A stretch of DNA of 64,000 bases from Vibrio chagasii (lineage in GTDB: Bacteria > Pseudomonadota > Gammaproteobacteria > Enterobacterales > Vibrionaceae). The stretch lies in assembly GCF_002954585.1 (NCBI RefSeq), contig NZ_MSCI01000002.1, forward strand, positions 1,404,089-1,468,088, given 5' to 3'. The first letter of the stretch is position 1. Every line of letters begins with the position of its first letter. A program made the translations under genes and the position numbers. Positions 1-11,594 of this stretch are shown piece by piece. Below the pieces are notes generated by a model, which did no database searches, had not been told where the DNA came from, and saw only the letters and a program-made list of their open reading frames with translations.

Positions 1-133
1 CAACATCAGTACGCTCTTTACCATTTAGACGGATACCGATTGGGTATTCGAAACACTCAGCCACGTGGTGTGGGCTGCGTGGGTTGCCTGCAAGATGATC
101 TGGTAAAGCTGGTCTTGAATTAGTATCGCTCAT
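1..133 (-). CDS. DUF3297 family protein (partial, C-terminus outside window)
   Basis: The first 44 residues are visible, beginning MSDTNSRPALPDHLAGN and containing the family-typical stretch GIRLNGKERTDV. I recognise this as DUF3297, a family of roughly 80-residue proteins of unknown function, sometimes labelled glutathione peroxidase in databases without support that I know of. Two in-frame ATGs exist (139 and 133). An AGG motif sits just before the first and about seven bases before the second, which favours 133. The gene runs off the left edge of the window. Confidence 0.75.
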   Translation of the reverse strand, partial: MSDTNSRPALPDHLAGNPRSPHHVAECFEYPIGIRLNGKERTDV

Positions 134-304
134 GTTCATTACCTGTATGTACGTAAATAAAAAAAGTGCGTCATTCTAGTCAATATAGGCTTTGTGCTCA
201 ACAACTGCCGTAATAAATCGTATTGATAGCTTTAATCAGCGCCTAGTTGTTTGATTTATTGGCGATAATTGCTCTGTTTAAAAACAAATAGCTTAGTAAA
301 AGAA

Positions 305-333
305 GAGCACTCTGTTCATTAAACAGAGTGCTC
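305..333 (-). terminator. Terminator of the siderophore receptor gene
   Basis: A perfect 12-bp inverted repeat (GAGCACTCTGTT and its complement, 5-base loop CATTA) lies 13 bases past the receptor stop codon. On the minus strand it is followed by a short T-rich tract (CTTTTACT). It fits a Rho-independent terminator for the receptor gene. Confidence 0.75.
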
Positions 334-345
334 TCAGACTAGTCT

Positions 346-2571
346 CTACCAATCATAGGTTACACTCGCGATTACGTTACGGCGGTCACCATAGAAACAG
401 TAGAAATCACACGTTGCCACGTACTCTTTGTCTGCTAGGTTTTTTGCAGCAACTTGGAACTTGTAGTCTTCAATACGGTAGCTGACTGTTGCATCAAATA
501 GCGTGTAAGAAGGAACAGCGTTAGTCTCTGTATTATCAGCGTAAGAATCACCAATGTAACGAGCACCTGCACCCACTGTTAGGCCATCGAGAGGACCACT
601 CAAGAAACGATAGTTGGCCCAAGCTGAAGCCAATTGGTCAGCGATTTGCGACGGCGTATTACCCACATTGCTGCTATTTGCATCTTCGGTAATTTCAGAA
701 TCGATAAACGATACGTTACCAATTAAGGTTAATTCTTCCGTTACATTTGCAACCGCTTCTAGCTCAACACCACGGTTACGAACTTCACCGATTTGCGTCA
801 ACTGCCCAGCAACCTGACGCGCTAAGTTTTCTTTCGATCCCTCGAATGCGGCAATGTTGAAGTAACCATCGAAACTACGCGGTTGGTATTTCAAACCGAC
901 TTCGTATTGCTCACCACGCTCTGGCTTCGCTGGATTACCATTTTGGTCCAGTTGAATTATCGGGTTAAATGATTGTGCGTAACTAGCGTAAGGTGTAAAG
1001 CCGCTATCCATTAGATAAGCAACACCGAAGTTAGTTGTCCATTCTTCGTTATCAACCTTAGTTTTAGCACCTGTCGTGGTGTTATGAGTCTTGTTTTGAG
1101 AATCATCGTAACGGACACCAATTTGGACTGCCCATTTATCAGCAATCATCATTTGGTCTTGAAGATACAGGCCTAGCTGATTGTTTTTGGTCTCGGTAGT
1201 TTGGCGGTCAGATTCATCAACAACACTAAAGTTTGAATCAAGCAGAGTAACGTTATTGCTATACGATGGATTAAACACATCAAACAACGGGTTTGCAATT
1301 GGGACTAAACCTACTCCAGGTACAGGGACACTAATAGAACTATTGCCGTCTGCAACAAATGGGTCAGCAGCATAATCCTTGCTGTCGATATCGATACTTT
1401 GGTAATCAATACCGGCTAGCAAAGTATGTTCTACAACACCAGTTTTGAAAGTATGTACAACACGGTTATCGATGTTGAATGCGTCAGACGTGCCTTCTTC
1501 CGTCGATGCCCCACGCAGGATTTTACTCTCTGTTGGGTCATATACACCTAAACCATAATCTTTTGCATAGCCAAGCGAGTACATTTGACGAAGGTTAATG
1601 TCCATCTTGCTGTAACGCGTGTTCTGCATGAAGTAGGTACTGTCATTGAAATGGTGTTCAAATTCATAACCTATCGACAGTTGTTCACGCTCAAACGTTT
1701 CCCAATCTGTATTACCTACTGCAGTGCTATCACTGATTTTTCCGTTTGGGTTCGATGTTAACGTCCCTTCCATCGGTAAGAATTGCAGATACGGATCTGA
1801 ATCATCTTTTTGGTAGCTAGTTAATAGCGTAATTTTGGTGTCGTCTGTGAATTTGTAAGCTAGAGAAGGGGCGATAAAAATGCGTTCAGCTTCTACACCA
1901 TCGACACGACTACCATTTTTACGACCAAGTGCTTGCAGGCGAAACGCCATTTTGTCATTGACTTCAGTGTTCACATCTACACTGATTTGCTTGCGATCGT
2001 CAGTACCGTATTCAATAGCAAACTGACCAGAACCACCATCAAACTGCGGACGTTTACTCACTACATTGATCACGCCACCAGGTGGAGTTTGGCCGTACAA
2101 TGCAGAACCTGGACCACGCAGGATTTCTACACGTTCCAATCCAAACGGGTCGATTTGCCAACTATAGAATCCCGATGAATACAAACGCGTACCATCTTGG
2201 TACAAACCACTATTGGCTTGCTTGAAGCCACGAATAACAAACCAATCTTGCTTATTGTCTTCACCAAAATAGTTAGCTTGGATACTTGGTGTGTACTGCA
2301 ATGCATCGGCAATGCTAATTGATGCTCGATCATCCATTTGTTCACGAGTAACAATCGAAATTGCACGCGGTGTCTCACCTATCGCAACGTCTGTTTTCGT
2401 TGCCGTTCGACTGCTTAAGCCTACATAACTAAAATCTGGCCCTACTGAGCTCTCTTCAAGTTGCTGACCAATAACAACAACCGTTTCATCTTCGCTTGCC
2501 TGAACCATTCCTGACGTTATAACTAAAGCGACCGAAAGTGCTGTTGGGGTACGCATAAAGTGCCGATTCAT
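346..2571 (-). CDS. TonB-dependent ferric-siderophore receptor (FhuA-like)
   Basis: This is a 741-residue outer-membrane receptor that imports a ferric siderophore using TonB energy. The sequence shows a signal peptide (to about residue 25, ending VQA-S), a TonB-box-like ETVVV just after it, a plug domain with the family motifs ETPRAISIVTREQM, RGF and GPGSALYGQTPPGGVINVVSKRP (about residues 60-180), then a long beta-barrel ending in the outer-membrane signature aromatic, here VTYDW. The start at 2571 is preferred because GGAG lies seven bases upstream. It lies downstream of fhuB, fhuD and fhuC on the same strand, so a hydroxamate such as ferrichrome is the likely substrate. The exact siderophore cannot be read from sequence. 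Confidence 0.9.
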   Translation of the reverse strand: MNRHFMRTPTALSVALVITSGMVQASEDETVVVIGQQLEESSVGPDFSYVGLSSRTATKTDVAIGETPRAISIVTREQMDDRASISIADALQYTPSIQANYFGEDNKQDWFVIRGFKQANSGLYQDGTRLYSSGFYSWQIDPFGLERVEILRGPGSALYGQTPPGGVINVVSKRPQFDGGSGQFAIEYGTDDRKQISVDVNTEVNDKMAFRLQALGRKNGSRVDGVEAERIFIAPSLAYKFTDDTKITLLTSYQKDDSDPYLQFLPMEGTLTSNPNGKISDSTAVGNTDWETFEREQLSIGYEFEHHFNDSTYFMQNTRYSKMDINLRQMYSLGYAKDYGLGVYDPTESKILRGASTEEGTSDAFNIDNRVVHTFKTGVVEHTLLAGIDYQSIDIDSKDYAADPFVADGNSSISVPVPGVGLVPIANPLFDVFNPSYSNNVTLLDSNFSVVDESDRQTTETKNNQLGLYLQDQMMIADKWAVQIGVRYDDSQNKTHNTTTGAKTKVDNEEWTTNFGVAYLMDSGFTPYASYAQSFNPIIQLDQNGNPAKPERGEQYEVGLKYQPRSFDGYFNIAAFEGSKENLARQVAGQLTQIGEVRNRGVELEAVANVTEELTLIGNVSFIDSEITEDANSSNVGNTPSQIADQLASAWANYRFLSGPLDGLTVGAGARYIGDSYADNTETNAVPSYTLFDATVSYRIEDYKFQVAAKNLADKEYVATCDFYCFYGDRRNVIASVTYDW

Positions 2572-2626
2572 ATATTTCTCCTTCAATACGGCTATGAACC
2601 AATTTAAATAAAAGTACTAATATCAT

Positions 2627-2641
2627 TTGTAATAATTGAAA
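2627..2641 (-). promoter_or_regulatory. Weak Fur-box-like sequence upstream of the receptor gene
   Basis: The sequence TTGTAATAATTGAAA matches about 9 of 15 positions of the 7-1-7 Fur consensus and lies about 55 bases before the receptor start. Iron regulation of this gene is expected from its function, but the site itself is weak. Confidence 0.3.
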
Positions 2642-2682
2642 TTACGTATCAGCACACTGAGCCTAACCTGGCTCTAAATAGC

Positions 2683-2919
2683 TCAATCAAAGACAATGTG
2701 TCTCGCTTGAACTAAATTCCCTTTAATCAATTTAATAAGGCCGCCGTGGTGGAATTTGAAAACACGGTCTACACCAACTAGACAAGAACCTGAATACGCA
2801 CAGACGAGTGACACCCCGCCAAACTGTTTAAATAGCGCCATTAAATTCTGATATAAATCGTAAAAATAGGCTCTGTATGTTTGCCAATCACCAAGCAAAT
2901 AGCTCTGGCACTTGAACAA
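2683..2919 (-). CDS. Unrecognised small ORF between fhuB and the receptor gene
   Basis: A 78-codon open frame fills most of the 395-base gap between fhuB and the receptor. It starts at TTG and has no convincing ribosome-binding site. The frame stays open for several more codons upstream (P-V-E-C-R-Y-F) without an ATG. The protein has four cysteines and the phrase RVFKFHHGG but no family that I recognise. It could be a remnant of a regulator or reductase often found in fhu loci, or chance. It is reported because the reader would otherwise see an empty gap. Confidence 0.2.
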   Translation of the reverse strand: MFKCQSYLLGDWQTYRAYFYDLYQNLMALFKQFGGVSLVCAYSGSCLVGVDRVFKFHHGGLIKLIKGNLVQARHIVFD

Positions 2920-2967
2920 GAAATATCTACATTCAACTGGTTCAACAAGTCAGTATTAGTTGCAAAG

Positions 2968-5875
<2,908 letters not shown>

Positions 5876-5879
<4 letters not shown>

Positions 5880-6655
5880 GCTGGATCCAAATCACCTGGC
5901 ATCGCGACTGGGTAACCCGCCGAGTGCTGGGTAATGTGCATAGGTACACCATAGATATCTTTCAATATCGACTCTTTGAACACCTCATCAACCTCGCCTT
6001 CGACCAATAGCTCCCCGCTATGAAGGGCAATGATATGATCGCAAAAGCGTGCCGCCATGTTGATATCGTGTATCACGATGATGACACCTATCTCTAACGT
6101 TTCACTCAATTGCTTAATCAATGTCAGCATTTCAATCTGATGACCAATATCGAGCGCAGCTAGCGGTTCATCGAGCAATAGGTATTTGGTACGCTGAGCC
6201 AACAACATCGCAAGCCACACACGCTGTCGTTCACCACCCGACAAAGTATCGACTAAACGATCAGCGTATTGGGCAGTGTCGGTCAGTTGCATCGCCTCTT
6301 GAACGTATTGCTTATCTTTACTTGAAAGCCGGCCCAATAAGCCATGCCAAGGGTAACGACCAAAGCTCACGAGATCTTTGCCTGACAGGCTATCGGTTGC
6401 GGGTAAGTGTTGTGGTAAATAGGCTATTTGCTGAGCGAAATCTTTATCTGACCACTTACCTACGGCTTTATCTTTAAGAAAAATATCACCAGAAGTGGCG
6501 TGCTGTTGCTTAGCTAGCAACTTTAATAAGGTCGACTTCCCTGAACCATTGTGCCCAACTAAAGCGTAAATTCTACCTTGCTCAAACGACACATCGAATG
6601 TCTTAAGCAATTGCTTATCTCCTACGCTAAAACCGAGTCCCTTTGCTTCGAGCAT
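5876..6655 (-). CDS. fhuC: Ferric-hydroxamate ABC transporter ATPase
   Basis: A 259-residue ABC ATPase that drives FhuB. Visible motifs are Walker A GHNGSGKST (about residue 35), Q-loop LPQH, signature LSGGERQR, Walker B YLLLDEP, the D-loop and the H-loop VIHD. The start MLEAKGLGFSV at 6655 is preferred over the upstream in-frame ATG at 6679 because AAGGTTGAAG precedes it and the length then matches FhuC. It is the first gene of a three-gene operon with fhuD and fhuB, joined by four-base overlaps. Confidence 0.92.
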
Positions 6656-6756
6656 ATCTTCAACCTTAAAACACATCATCCACTAAAACGTTAATGAAAT
6701 GCGAACATATTCATAAGATCATTAACAGACACGCTTTTATACACTTGCAAAAATTT

Positions 6757-6777
6757 AAATGCAAACGATTTTCATTT
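6757..6777. promoter_or_regulatory. Fur box in the fhuC upstream region
   Basis: The core TGCAAACGATTTTCA matches 11 of the 14 specified positions of the 7-1-7 Fur consensus (TGATAAT-n-ATTATCA) and is flanked by AAA/TTT. It lies about 100 bases upstream of fhuC and between fhuC and the divergent phosphopantetheinyl transferase remnant, so it would have controlled both. Iron repression is the expected outcome. Confidence 0.7.
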
Positions 6778-6890
6778 AGATTAAAGTGTATTGCATACGA
6801 GATTTTTCCCGTTAATTTAGAGGGTTAGCGTTATTACGATGAATCAAATGCGCTTGTTATGGATTATTCACCTTGTTGCAAAATGGTTAA

Positions 6891-7462
6891 ACCAATGAAG
6901 AACTGCCCTTTCACTCATTACCACTAAATCATCCGTTTGTGGTCGATGAATTCAGTTTAAAACAGACTTGGGCGTCAAAGATAAACAGATCGATATCCAT
7001 ATCACGCCGTTTGATCGACAGCACCTCAATGACAAGCTATTTGATATCACTAACGTGTACTGTCCCATCGCAATTACTCATTCAATTGACAAAAGGAAGG
7101 ACGAATATTTTGAAGGGCATTATTTGGTCGCGCAGGAGTTACAACAACTGGGCTTTGCGCATCATAGGCTAGAGGCGAACGTTGACGAGATAGAGCTTAT
7201 GGTGAAGTTGGGGATGATTCATTCCGAAGCTGTGACGTTGCTATTCTCGGCTAAGGAAGCCATCTATAAAGTATTTGCTCGATTTGTAGCTAACGGCTTG
7301 AATTTTGGCTCTGAGACACTGTTCGTGATAGATAAAGTCGGCGTTAAGTTTGCGTTGTCACAACAAGTCGCATTACCAACTCGCAATATCATAAGTGACA
7401 GCGTAATGTGGAGTGGTTTTAGGGCAGTAACCTGCCAATACAGGTACTTAGAACAGCAGTAA
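6891..7462 (+). pseudogene. Degenerate 4'-phosphopantetheinyl transferase (EntD/VibD type)
   Basis: Two reading frames together encode pieces of a PPTase, the enzyme that arms carrier domains of siderophore synthetases. Frame one (about 6891-6990) gives LPFHSLPLNHPFVVDEF. Frame two (6968-7462) gives the N-terminal core including CPIAITHSIDKRK and FEGHYLVAQELQQLGF, then jumps from RLEANVDE directly to KLGMIHSEAVTLLFSAKEAIYKVF. The last part is the well-known FSAKE.xYK magnesium/CoA motif. The middle of the enzyme, including the family's SISH segment and the GIDxE metal site, is missing, and the N-terminus lacks an in-frame ATG. It therefore carries at least one frameshift and one internal deletion of roughly 60-70 residues. 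It is divergent from fhuC. Confidence 0.8.
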
Positions 7463-7522
7463 GCGTATTTAACCGTGTATTACTACCAACTCGATAAATT
7501 GCAATTGCGCTGATTCACCAAC

Positions 7523-7990
7523 TCAAAAAGAAACGCACATCACATGATGATCTGGGTCGCTATCGATATCGACGCTCGACCAACCGAGAGATAGGTACAA
7601 GGACGGTATATTGGTATAGGCGTAAAGCTTAGACGCAGAATCTTCTGCAGTTTTCGATTGGTAGAAGGCTGGCATCTGTTCCACCGCTCGCTTAATCAAT
7701 TCACTCGCAATGCCTTGGCCTCGCCATTTATCATCAACATAAACAGCGTTAATCCAGACGACATCCCTTACTTGATGAGGTTCTTGAAAATGGGAATACG
7801 CTAAGCCACCGATGACAACATTTTCGCGAATGACCACTATCACTGGCGGTAGATGAGTGTTGGTTGGGTCCGAGTTTTCTGGATAGGCCGATTTAAACTC
7901 AAAGTCCGCCCATTCACTTTGAAAAAGGCGTTCGAGCTCTTGCCAGTGTGGAGAATGCTGGACACATTGTCTAAAAACGACTTTTTGCAT
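7523..7990 (-). CDS. GNAT family N-acetyltransferase
   Basis: A 155-residue single-domain acetyltransferase. The acetyl-CoA-binding motif A is clear: VWINAVYVDDKWRGQGIASELIKRAV (RGQGIA, about residues 94-99), preceded by the beta strand with GGLAYS. The C-terminal YTNIPSLYLSLGW matches the usual motif B. The acceptor substrate cannot be told. It stands alone on the minus strand, separated from the neighbouring small zinc-ribbon gene by about 75 bases. Confidence 0.85.
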   Translation of the reverse strand: MQKVVFRQCVQHSPHWQELERLFQSEWADFEFKSAYPENSDPTNTHLPPVIVVIRENVVIGGLAYSHFQEPHQVRDVVWINAVYVDDKWRGQGIASELIKRAVEQMPAFYQSKTAEDSASKLYAYTNIPSLYLSLGWSSVDIDSDPDHHVMCVSF

Positions 7991-8066
7991 TTAAACTTCC
8001 TTTTTAAATACGAACGATAGAAATGAGAACCAGTGAGTTAAACAAATCACTAAAAGCAGTATTACG

Positions 8067-8204
8067 CTACTCTTCTTCCTCATAATGATCATAGTCTGCG
8101 TCTTGATTAATCTCTTCTCCACAACCTAAGCATTCCGCTTGTAAGTCCGTTGGCATCACAATAATCAAACCACAATGTGGGCACAAATCGCCTTGTTGAT
8201 ACAT
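8067..8204 (-). CDS. Small zinc-ribbon protein (45 aa)
   Basis: The reverse strand encodes MYQQGDLCPHCGLIIV..., 45 residues with two CxxC pairs (CPHC at 8-11 and CLGC at about 25-28) and a strongly acidic tail (DADYDHYEEEE). This is a minimal zinc ribbon. It begins 27 bases after the stop codon of the PcfJ-like gene on the same strand, so the two are probably co-transcribed. Function is unknown. Codon use and the Cys spacing argue that it is real despite its size. Confidence 0.65.
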   Translation of the reverse strand: MYQQGDLCPHCGLIIVMPTDLQAECLGCGEEINQDADYDHYEEEE

Positions 8205-8230
8205 ATAGATTCCCTTCTACTTTAACCAGC

Positions 8231-9373
8231 CTACTTTACCCAATTTTGATTAGGGTACATTTGCTTGCTCGCTTCTAACCAATCGTGAATCACTTGGCGA
8301 GCTGCCTCAGTCGGTGGCGCGTTTCTTTTACCGCAGATTTGGTCAATCTCGAAAGGAAACGCTTTACTTGGAACACGACGTAAACCTATGGTTAAGCGCT
8401 GAGGTTTCATCATTCGAAACACCACATAGCGATCACTCATTATGCGATTATGATACACGCCAATGCAGTGCTTTTGTTCGATACCCTCTTTCTCAAGATC
8501 AAAGTAATCCGTAATTGGGTGAATGTTTTCATTCCCCAGCAAAGGGACCGGATACGGGATATCCATGTCCATAGGGCGATTGCCTTCTAAACGTCGCATT
8601 TGACGCTGCTCAGTCCAACGGTCGTGGAGTTGTTCGAACATTACGAACGAGTTCTGACTGGTTATTGAACGTAAAGGATCATCAATTTCTAAATCCTGCC
8701 CTAACAATATCGCATCTTGGAACATGGCCATCTTCGACGGAGAGTTGAGTCTACCCTCTTCAACCATTGCAATGCCCAGTCGACTGCCAGTTAAAAATGG
8801 ATGTACCTGATCCAAACGCAATGCCGTGTAGCCAACCTTCGAGTAGTGCTTAAACTTGAGAACTCGTCTTTGCAGTGGCTCTAGAATTCGCACGATATGG
8901 TCGAGTTCATCGCCAACGTTGTAGTGCAGCTCAAGCTTATCGATAAATTTTAGCGTCGCTTTGCTGCTGTCTAAACCAAGCTTAGCCAGGATCTTCTTTT
9001 GCCCTAAACGACTCAGCTCCAGAGCCTTCTGGTTATCAACACTGTATTTCATACAAATCAGCGCCAAGATCACTGGCCGTAATTCCAACAGTTGTGCCGC
9101 TTCATAAGTGTTCGCCGCCAACCATAACATTTGGTACTGATATTCTGGAAAGTTATCTGTGATTTCACGGTAACATGCAGGCAGAGTTTCTAACCATCGC
9201 CCGTTAACATCAAATTGCTCTATCAGGTTAAGGCTTAACCCAATACCACCATCGAGTGGACGTCGTCCGTCTTCAAACACATGGAAGCCAACCAATTTTT
9301 GTGACCAATCACGAATCTCGATATCGTAATCAAAGCCAAGTGTTCGGGTGGGAATGGTGAGTAATGCTGTCAT
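8231..9373 (-). CDS. PcfJ-like protein of unknown function
   Basis: A soluble protein of 380 residues with no signal peptide. Its C-terminal part shows the pattern I associate with the PcfJ-like family: L-x-x-EG-x-x-QKHCIG-x-Y (about residues 310-325), then YVVFRM, LTIGLRR and later QICGKRNAPP. The N-terminal two thirds are helical and resemble nothing I can name. PcfJ was named from conjugative plasmid pCF10, where its role is unclear. The start at 9373 is preferred over the upstream in-frame ATG because GAAGAGG lies just before it. It is followed immediately by the zinc-ribbon gene. Confidence 0.6.
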   Translation of the reverse strand: MTALLTIPTRTLGFDYDIEIRDWSQKLVGFHVFEDGRRPLDGGIGLSLNLIEQFDVNGRWLETLPACYREITDNFPEYQYQMLWLAANTYEAAQLLELRPVILALICMKYSVDNQKALELSRLGQKKILAKLGLDSSKATLKFIDKLELHYNVGDELDHIVRILEPLQRRVLKFKHYSKVGYTALRLDQVHPFLTGSRLGIAMVEEGRLNSPSKMAMFQDAILLGQDLEIDDPLRSITSQNSFVMFEQLHDRWTEQRQMRRLEGNRPMDMDIPYPVPLLGNENIHPITDYFDLEKEGIEQKHCIGVYHNRIMSDRYVVFRMMKPQRLTIGLRRVPSKAFPFEIDQICGKRNAPPTEAARQVIHDWLEASKQMYPNQNWVK

Positions 9374-9608
9374 TGATGCCTCTTCATTGGTGGCGCATTG
9401 AACTTTCAAGCCTATATAACAGCATAAGCTAGCGCTTCATCCACTATATCAACCTTTTGTAAATTTCTTATCAATCAAAGCGCTATATACAGCATAGCCT
9501 TTATAAGATCTTTGAATGATGATTTTCCTTAATATGAGACCCCTTCGATATCATTTGCGCCAACAAAAACTATGCTTGTTACATAACCCAAAACAAAAGG
9601 CTTAAATT

Positions 9609-10031
9609 ATGGAATACCGACATATTCTAGTCGCCGTTGAATTGTCTGACGACACCAAAGTACTGATTGATAGAGCGACTTTCTTCGCGGATAAACTCGA
9701 TGCGGGTATTTCGTTTGTCTACATCGATGGAACGCATGGGGAAATCTACCCTGAGCTTGTTGATATTCAAGCAAACGACGGGGATTTACCCATCAATCAA
9801 GATGCCGTTAACCACTTGAAGGAGTTCGAAGCTTACGCAAAGCACCCTATTAAGCATATTTTTGTAGGTACGGGCGATCTGAACGATAAGCTCAAGAACA
9901 CTATCTCAGAGAATAACGTTGACCTATTGATGTGCGGCCATCACCATGATTTTTGGCATAAGCTTATTTCCCACTCGAAACAGATAATCGACACTTCTCC
10001 GATTGATATCTTGGTCGTTCCGATGGAATAG
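9609..10031 (+). CDS. Universal stress protein (UspA family)
   Basis: A 140-residue cytoplasmic UspA-fold protein: N-terminal MEYRHILVAVELSDDTKVLIDRA, central VDLLMCGHHH and the terminal IDILVVP, matching the alpha/beta Usp domain. The ATP-binding glycine motif of UspFG-type proteins (GxxGxxxxxxG(S/T)) is not evident, since the segment reads MCGHHHDFWHKLISHSK. It is therefore closer to UspA-type members, which do not bind ATP. It is monocistronic, with a stem-loop about 35 bases downstream. Confidence 0.88.
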   Translation: MEYRHILVAVELSDDTKVLIDRATFFADKLDAGISFVYIDGTHGEIYPELVDIQANDGDLPINQDAVNHLKEFEAYAKHPIKHIFVGTGDLNDKLKNTISENNVDLLMCGHHHDFWHKLISHSKQIIDTSPIDILVVPME

Positions 10032-10065
10032 CAGCTTTCTGTTAAACGGTTAAAACGTTCAGCAT

Positions 10066-10096
10066 TGCCAACCTCTATCGGTATTATTGGTTGGCA
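10066..10096 (+). terminator. Stem-loop downstream of usp
   Basis: TGCCAACC and its exact complement GGTTGGCA are separated by 15 bases and followed by TATTTCGTTTGGTT. This could terminate the universal stress gene. The loop is long and the T-tract imperfect. Confidence 0.4.
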
Positions 10097-10235
10097 TATT
10101 TCGTTTGGTTGAATACTCTTTTTTGAACGTCCCTTTCCCTCTGACTCAAGACTACTGATTTCCCTACATCATTTGTGATCTTGTTAGCGTATCAACTCGT
10201 AAGCGTCTAATAATTAACAATTCACGAGTGTAAGC

Positions 10236-11594
10236 ATGAAAAAGATTGGTCTCTATCTTTTTACAAATGACTTAAGAATCAATGACAACACACTACTTTA
10301 TAAAGCGTCGCAGAGCGTCGACGAGCTACTGTGTGTCGCGGTCGAACCAAGGCTTTCTACCTACTCTGTTCGACTTTCGCAAGAACAGGAAAACGGGGCG
10401 CATCGTCACCTCTTCATTAAGCAAGCTATAGATGATTTAGCCTCGAGTTTGGCGCGTCTTGGACAACGCCTTTTAGTGTTAGAGCGAAATACGAGTGAGG
10501 ACTTAGTTCAACTCGTCAAATCTCAGCAAGTGACACACTTTTTTGCCAGTTCGCATTGTGCCCATGACGAGCGACAGTTAGTAATTGATACGCTAACGCA
10601 GTGCCCTGGTTTATTCATCTCTCAACAACATCACACGACTTTGTTTGAGAGTGATGCGTTCCCCTTCGAACTTACTAAGCTACCTCGTTCGTTCACTAAG
10701 TTCCGTCTTCAAGTTGAATATTTAGAGATTGAGATAGAAGAGAGTGTAATAAGTTCCCTTCCACCAGCGCCACAAACCGCTACCGAGTGTTATAGAAAGC
10801 CGATACCTGAGTTAAACGACTCAAAACCAGGCGACTACATAGGCGGCGAAACGGTAGGGTTAATCCACTTAGAAAACTACTTTTCAAATGACTATGCCGG
10901 AACCTACAAACAGACGCGAAACGCATTGGATGGCATTGAGAACTCAACCAAATTTTCGCCATGGCTAGCATTAGGGTGTGTATCGCCAAAAACCATTTAC
11001 CGCCACTTAAAACAATTCGAAGCGCATCTTGGCGCGAACGATTCTACCTACTGGATTTATTTTGAGTTGTTGTGGCGTGAGTATTTCTACTGGAAGTGTT
11101 TAACGCTGGGGACATCGCTGTTTGGTCGAGAATCTAGTGATCTGCCAAATGAACAATTGCTCGATACCACTTCGGGATCAAGCTTCGCCAAGTGGAAAAG
11201 CGGCAACACCAACTACCCAATTGTTGATGCCTGCATGCGCCAGCTTAACGCAACGGGTTATATGTCTAACAGAGGCAGACAGCTGGTCGCTAGCTGCTTG
11301 ATTCATGAACTCGGTATTGATTGGCGCCACGGTGCTGCTTATTTCGAAAGCCAACTCATCGATTACGATGTGGCATCGAATTGGGGGAATTGGGCTTATA
11401 TCGCTGGAGCGTTGAATCCACAAGCTCCTCAGAACGTCAACAAACAAAGAGCAGCCCATCAATCACAACTTAAATCCCGTCATTTCGATCTTGTTAAGCA
11501 GACAGAAATGTATGACCCAGAGCACGCCTTTATCAACAAGTGGCACCGGGGTGATGAAGCTTCAACGTCAACTCGATATCAGGACGTAATATGA
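10236..11594 (+). CDS. Cryptochrome DASH / photolyase family
   Basis: A 452-residue flavoprotein of the CRY-DASH branch, which uses blue light to repair cyclobutane dimers in single-stranded DNA. It has an N-terminal photolyase alpha/beta domain (IGLYLFTNDLRINDN) and a C-terminal FAD domain with the characteristic stretch GYMSNRGRQLVASCLIHELG, WRHGAAYFESQLIDYDV and SNWGNWAYIAG. It is the first gene of a three-gene operon. Its stop overlaps the next start (ATGA). Confidence 0.92.
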   Translation: MKKIGLYLFTNDLRINDNTLLYKASQSVDELLCVAVEPRLSTYSVRLSQEQENGAHRHLFIKQAIDDLASSLARLGQRLLVLERNTSEDLVQLVKSQQVTHFFASSHCAHDERQLVIDTLTQCPGLFISQQHHTTLFESDAFPFELTKLPRSFTKFRLQVEYLEIEIEESVISSLPPAPQTATECYRKPIPELNDSKPGDYIGGETVGLIHLENYFSNDYAGTYKQTRNALDGIENSTKFSPWLALGCVSPKTIYRHLKQFEAHLGANDSTYWIYFELLWREYFYWKCLTLGTSLFGRESSDLPNEQLLDTTSGSSFAKWKSGNTNYPIVDACMRQLNATGYMSNRGRQLVASCLIHELGIDWRHGAAYFESQLIDYDVASNWGNWAYIAGALNPQAPQNVNKQRAAHQSQLKSRHFDLVKQTEMYDPEHAFINKWHRGDEASTSTRYQDVI

